A stretch of DNA of 8,376 bases from JAYOEY01 sp038120295 (GTDB lineage: Bacteria; Pseudomonadota; Alphaproteobacteria; MPNO01; UBA2964): the NCBI GenBank assembly GCA_038120295.1, contig JAYOLL010000051.1, forward strand, positions 1 through 8,376. Reading direction: 5' to 3'. Shown here in pieces: positions 6,636 to 8,376 of this stretch. The stretch's first letter is position 1; each line of letters begins with the position of its first letter. The notes under the pieces were generated by a model. It did not search any database, had not been told where the DNA came from, and saw only the letters and a program-made list of their open reading frames with translations. A program made the position numbers and the translations under genes.

Positions 6636-7319
6636 TTAGTCAATAGCGGGGGTGAACAGCACGTCGAAATATTCCCGATCCGTTTCGTCCAGCATCCGCG
6701 CCAGCCTGTCGAATTCCACCGGTTCCAGCCGGTCCTCGTCGGGCCAGAGGATTGTGGCGCGGTAATCCCTTCCTTCGAAGAATGTCAGCAGGATGCGGTG
6801 CCCCCCTGCAGTGCGGGCGAGGACGCCGGGCGTCACTTCGCAAAGCACGGTCGGCCTGTCGCGCGTGATGGTTTCTGCAGCGCCGTTCAGGACGTCCATC
6901 TCGAACCCCTGAACGTCGATCTTGAGCATGGACAAGGTGCGTTCGGGCGCTTCGCGGGCAAGAAACCCGTCGAGGGCGAAAATCGGCACGGTTTCCGCCG
7001 TGCCTGTTTCTTCCCGCCGGTCCCCGTCGTGGATATCGACTCTTGCGACGGCGATGAATTTTTCCCGCGGCAGGGGCGGCTTTCCCTTTCCATCCACCTT
7101 TTTCCATGCCTCGTAAGCCCTGCCGATGGCGGCATCGAGCGCCTTCGGCTGTGCGGTGTCGATGCCTTCCGGCGACCATGACGGACGTTCGCAGTCTTTG
7201 GGATGTTCCAGACAGTGGCGAACTAGGGGATTCCGCTCGGCCGGATTACGGGACTGGGTGTTTGCGCCGCCGCCGGCAGAAAGGGCGATCAGGAATACGA
7301 TCGGAAGCAAGGGGTTCAT
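6636..7319 (-). CDS. Chimeric secreted-type protein with C-terminal half of an FkbM-like methyltransferase
   Basis: The call is 227 residues from ATG 7319, chosen because GGAG lies 7 bases upstream and a signal-like hydrophobic stretch (LLPIVFLIALSA) follows; the longer open frame upstream is only antisense to the oxygenase. Residues 31-75 (NPLVRHCLEHPKDCERP, then KALDAAIGRAYEAW) loosely recall the start of periplasmic transglutaminase-like cysteine proteases, but no catalytic part follows. From about residue 105 the protein resembles the end of FkbM O-methyltransferases: LDGFL (116-120), KIDVQGFE (133-140), NGA (145-147) and E161. The N-terminal SAM loop (D-x-G-A-x-x-G type) is absent. A SAM-dependent enzyme lacking its cofactor loop and bearing an export signal is unlikely to work as such, so this is probably a recombinant remnant or a repurposed binding domain. 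Its last 55 coding-side bases are repeated at the window's right end. Confidence 0.6.
   Translation of the reverse strand: MNPLLPIVFLIALSAGGGANTQSRNPAERNPLVRHCLEHPKDCERPSWSPEGIDTAQPKALDAAIGRAYEAWKKVDGKGKPPLPREKFIAVARVDIHDGDRREETGTAETVPIFALDGFLAREAPERTLSMLKIDVQGFEMDVLNGAAETITRDRPTVLCEVTPGVLARTAGGHRILLTFFEGRDYRATILWPDEDRLEPVEFDRLARMLDETDREYFDVLFTPAID
6658..6712. repeat. Direct repeat copy 1 (55 bp identical)
   Basis: This stretch, inside the 3' end of the FkbM-like gene, is identical base for base to 8322-8376. It encodes DRLARMLDETDREYFDVLF on the minus strand. Identity stops abruptly on the gene's 3' side: copy 1 continues TPAID-stop, copy 2 QAAPE-stop. The other boundary cannot be seen because copy 2 runs off the window. 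Confidence 0.97.
6985..7004. repeat. Intragenic inverted repeat in the chimeric gene
   Basis: GGCACGG (6985-6991) and CCGTGCC (6998-7004) form a perfect 7-base-pair GC-rich stem around a 6-base loop. It encodes residues about 105-112, right where FkbM similarity begins. On the plus strand it is followed by TGTTTCTTC, so it could act as a weak terminator for antisense transcription, or mark an old junction. Role unproven. Confidence 0.4.
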
Positions 7320-7359
7320 CGGAAATCTCCAGCCATCGGGCAATTCGTCTGCGGACGTT

Positions 7360-7388
7360 TTAATGAAACTTCTCAAGGCTGTATTCAA
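7360..7388 (-). promoter_or_regulatory. Candidate promoter for the FkbM-like chimera
   Basis: On the minus strand TTGAAT (7388-7383) and CATTAA (7365-7360) are 17 bases apart, matching consensus at 4 and 3 of 6 positions. The predicted start lies about 33 bases before the ATG at 7319, and the leader carries the GGAG ribosome site. Spacing is ideal but the hexamers are only moderate. Confidence 0.33.
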
Positions 7389-7458
7389 CGGACAAGGCGG
7401 GATCCGACGATAAAGTGGCGGAGAACGAGCCGCGGGATCATGCCGTGAAGGCTCAGAT

Positions 7459-7479
7459 AATTGGGAATTCCCTGCAATT
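7459..7479. repeat. Palindrome in divergent promoter region
   Basis: GGGAATTCCC (7463-7472) is a perfect 10-base palindrome. It is flanked by AATTG (7459-7463) and CAATT (7475-7479), which are mutually inverted but off-centre by a few bases. Its place between divergent genes fits a dimeric regulator's operator, but no regulator gene is visible in the window and a chance palindrome is possible. Confidence 0.3.
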
Positions 7480-7602
7480 TCTGCCTCGGGCGGTTCAAAA
7501 TTCGGTTTCAAGCTGATACGGTAATGCACCGGATAGCCGCGATTTTTTTCCGTTTCTCGCGTAGCGCCGATTTTGCCCAGAATTTTTGTCTGTTTTTTGA
7601 CG

Positions 7603-8289
7603 ATGAATATTGAATCCGAAGGCGTCTGGATTGACGGCGAACATTTCCCCGCCTGGCGGCAGGATACGGAGATGACCAACCACGAGGGCGGTGTCTCCAT
7701 CATCGAAAACCCCGAATTCGAGCCCGTCAAAAGCGGGCTCGTGGAGGCGATTCTCCAGAAGGACGTCGACCAGCGTACGGACCGGCCGCTGAAGAGCGTG
7801 GCAGAAGGAGGCATGAAGGTCCGAAACCTGCATGAGCTCGGGCTGGCGTTTTTTGACCTTATCGACGCCCGGGCCAGGATATTTTTCAAGGTTATCACGG
7901 GGGCGAATGAAGCCGTGGTCGATGATTGCTGGGCGAACGTCATGCACAAGGGCGAATGGCTGGTGCCTCATGCGCACCAGCGTGCCACTGCGTCGGTGGT
8001 GTATTCGCTGGAACCGGGCGACGGGGCGGAGGTCAGCGACGAGCCGCTAAACGGTCACCTGATGCTGACCGATCCCCGCCTGCCGCAATGCTGTCCTATG
8101 AAGGAAAGCTGGGTCAGCAGCTTCTTCCGGCCCATTGGCGACCAGCCGTCGATGATGGTGCTGTTCCCGTCCTACATCACCCACATGGTTGCGCCGTATC
8201 AGGGCGAACAACCGCGAATAACGATCGCCTGGAATATCAATAGCGAAAAGCTGCCGGGCGAGGTACAGCACGTGGGCGAGGGGTACTAG
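7603..8289 (+). CDS. Putative 2OG-Fe(II) oxygenase (TIGR02466/PF13759-like)
   Basis: The 228-residue protein looks like a small cupin-fold dioxygenase that would use Fe(II) and 2-oxoglutarate to hydroxylate an unknown substrate in the cytoplasm. The segment WANVMHKGEWLVPHAHQ and VVYSLEPG fit the family's metal-binding strand, with H123-x-H125. LFPSYITHMV supplies the distal H194, and R205 (PRITIAWN), 11 residues later, is placed to bind the 2-oxoglutarate carboxylate. The middle ligand being His rather than Asp/Glu is, as I recall, usual for this subfamily. ATG 7603 is chosen since high-GC third positions begin within a few codons; it has no Shine-Dalgarno. ATG 7672, with AGGA 7 bases upstream, is a real alternative giving 205 residues. 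The gene is divergent from the chimera and convergent with a second FkbM-like gene 10 bases away, which suggests a role in modifying glycans, lipids or small molecules. Confidence 0.7.
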   Translation: MNIESEGVWIDGEHFPAWRQDTEMTNHEGGVSIIENPEFEPVKSGLVEAILQKDVDQRTDRPLKSVAEGGMKVRNLHELGLAFFDLIDARARIFFKVITGANEAVVDDCWANVMHKGEWLVPHAHQRATASVVYSLEPGDGAEVSDEPLNGHLMLTDPRLPQCCPMKESWVSSFFRPIGDQPSMMVLFPSYITHMVAPYQGEQPRITIAWNINSEKLPGEVQHVGEGY

Positions 8290-8299
8290 GACGTTTCCT

Positions 8300-8376
8300 T
8301 TATTCCGGCGCGGCCTGGAAAAGCACGTCGAAATATTCCCGATCCGTTTCGTCCAGCATCCGCGCCAGCCTGTCGA
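8300..8376 (-). CDS. Second FkbM-like methyltransferase, C-terminal fragment (runs off the window)
   Basis: Only the last 24 complete codons and the TAA stop (8302-8300) are visible, reading DRLARMLDETDREYFDVLF followed by QAAPE. The first 19 residues are identical to residues 204-222 of the FkbM-like chimera and the DNA is identical across 55 bases, so the two genes are close paralogues or have exchanged sequence. This copy may be the intact methyltransferase from which the chimera's C-terminal half came, but its N-terminus lies outside the window. It converges with the oxygenase gene. Confidence 0.75.
   Translation of the reverse strand, partial: DRLARMLDETDREYFDVLFQAAPE
8322..8376. repeat. 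Direct repeat copy 2 (55 bp identical, cut by window end)
   Basis: Identical to 6658-6712 in the same orientation, 1664 bases apart. Because it reaches the last base of the window, its true length is unknown and probably greater. Confidence 0.97.

Larger units (their letters stand above)
7320..7602. promoter_or_regulatory. Divergent intergenic region between FkbM-like and oxygenase genes
   Basis: No gene is supported in these 283 bases. They must hold promoters for both divergent genes. The leftward candidate is listed separately. On the rightward side I see T-rich runs (7 T at 7543-7549, 5-6 T at 7583-7598) but no convincing -35/-10 pair and no Shine-Dalgarno before the oxygenase ATG. A 10-base perfect palindrome lies near the middle. 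Confidence 0.5.

Noticed and set aside
7190..7225. C-x6-C segment of the chimera as a transglutaminase-like cysteine protease domain
   Set aside because: Only a loose resemblance to the start of that domain is visible and none of its catalytic region follows, so it is mentioned as a possibility but not called.
7573..7602. TTG start at 7573 for the oxygenase
   Set aside because: The ten extra residues would be encoded by a T-rich, non-coding-looking stretch with no ribosome site. ATG 7603 or 7672 is more likely.
7320..7949. Upstream 210-codon extension of the minus-strand FkbM-like frame
   Set aside because: The extension is antisense to the oxygenase and crosses the non-coding divergent region. 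ATG 7319 has a good ribosome site and is followed by a signal-like sequence, so the gene starts there.
8288..8304. AGGA-CGTT-TCCT hairpin followed by TTATT as an oxygenase terminator
   Set aside because: A 4-base-pair stem is too weak to support a terminator call.

Overview
The window is a GC-rich bacterial chromosome segment, most likely from an alphaproteobacterium. The support is the short Ppx/GppA phosphatase overlapping an RlmE-type methyltransferase, the guaB and guaA genes close by, and a PEP-CTERM-like tail with a PAPG signature. The exact lineage (Sphingomonadales-like or a neighbouring order) cannot be fixed from the sequence alone.

Left part (1-5812), housekeeping. A tRNA-Gln(CUG) gene lies on the minus strand at 84-157. 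Five plus-strand genes follow: a Ppx/GppA-family phosphatase, the 23S rRNA 2'-O-methyltransferase RlmE (start overlapping the phosphatase stop as ATGA), IMP dehydrogenase GuaB (with its own good sigma70-type promoter at 2182-2210), a GNAT acetyltransferase 6 bases after guaB, and GMP synthase GuaA 11 bases later. GuaB (IMP to XMP) and GuaA (XMP to GMP) are consecutive steps of guanine nucleotide synthesis. The phosphatase family acts on (p)ppGpp or polyphosphate and RlmE on the ribosome, so the block is centred on guanine nucleotides and growth.

Right part (5813-8376), accessory. A convergent minus-strand gene encodes a secreted PEP-CTERM-like protein of visibly lower GC. Upstream of it is a run of 12 G (read on the minus strand), immediately 5' of a -10-like hexamer. 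Next is a minus-strand gene that appears to be a chimera: a signal-peptide-like N-terminus joined to the C-terminal half of an FkbM-type methyltransferase without the SAM-binding glycine loop. Divergent from it is a putative 2OG-Fe(II) oxygenase (HxH...H...R). The window ends inside a second minus-strand FkbM-like gene whose visible end repeats the first copy over 55 identical bases. The accessory part therefore looks like a recombining FkbM/oxygenase cluster next to a conserved purine block.

The items most worth a second look are the chimeric FkbM gene, the exact repeat that could excise or convert the oxygenase interval, and the G12 tract upstream of the surface-protein gene. I see no CRISPR array, transposase, integrase or phage structural gene.
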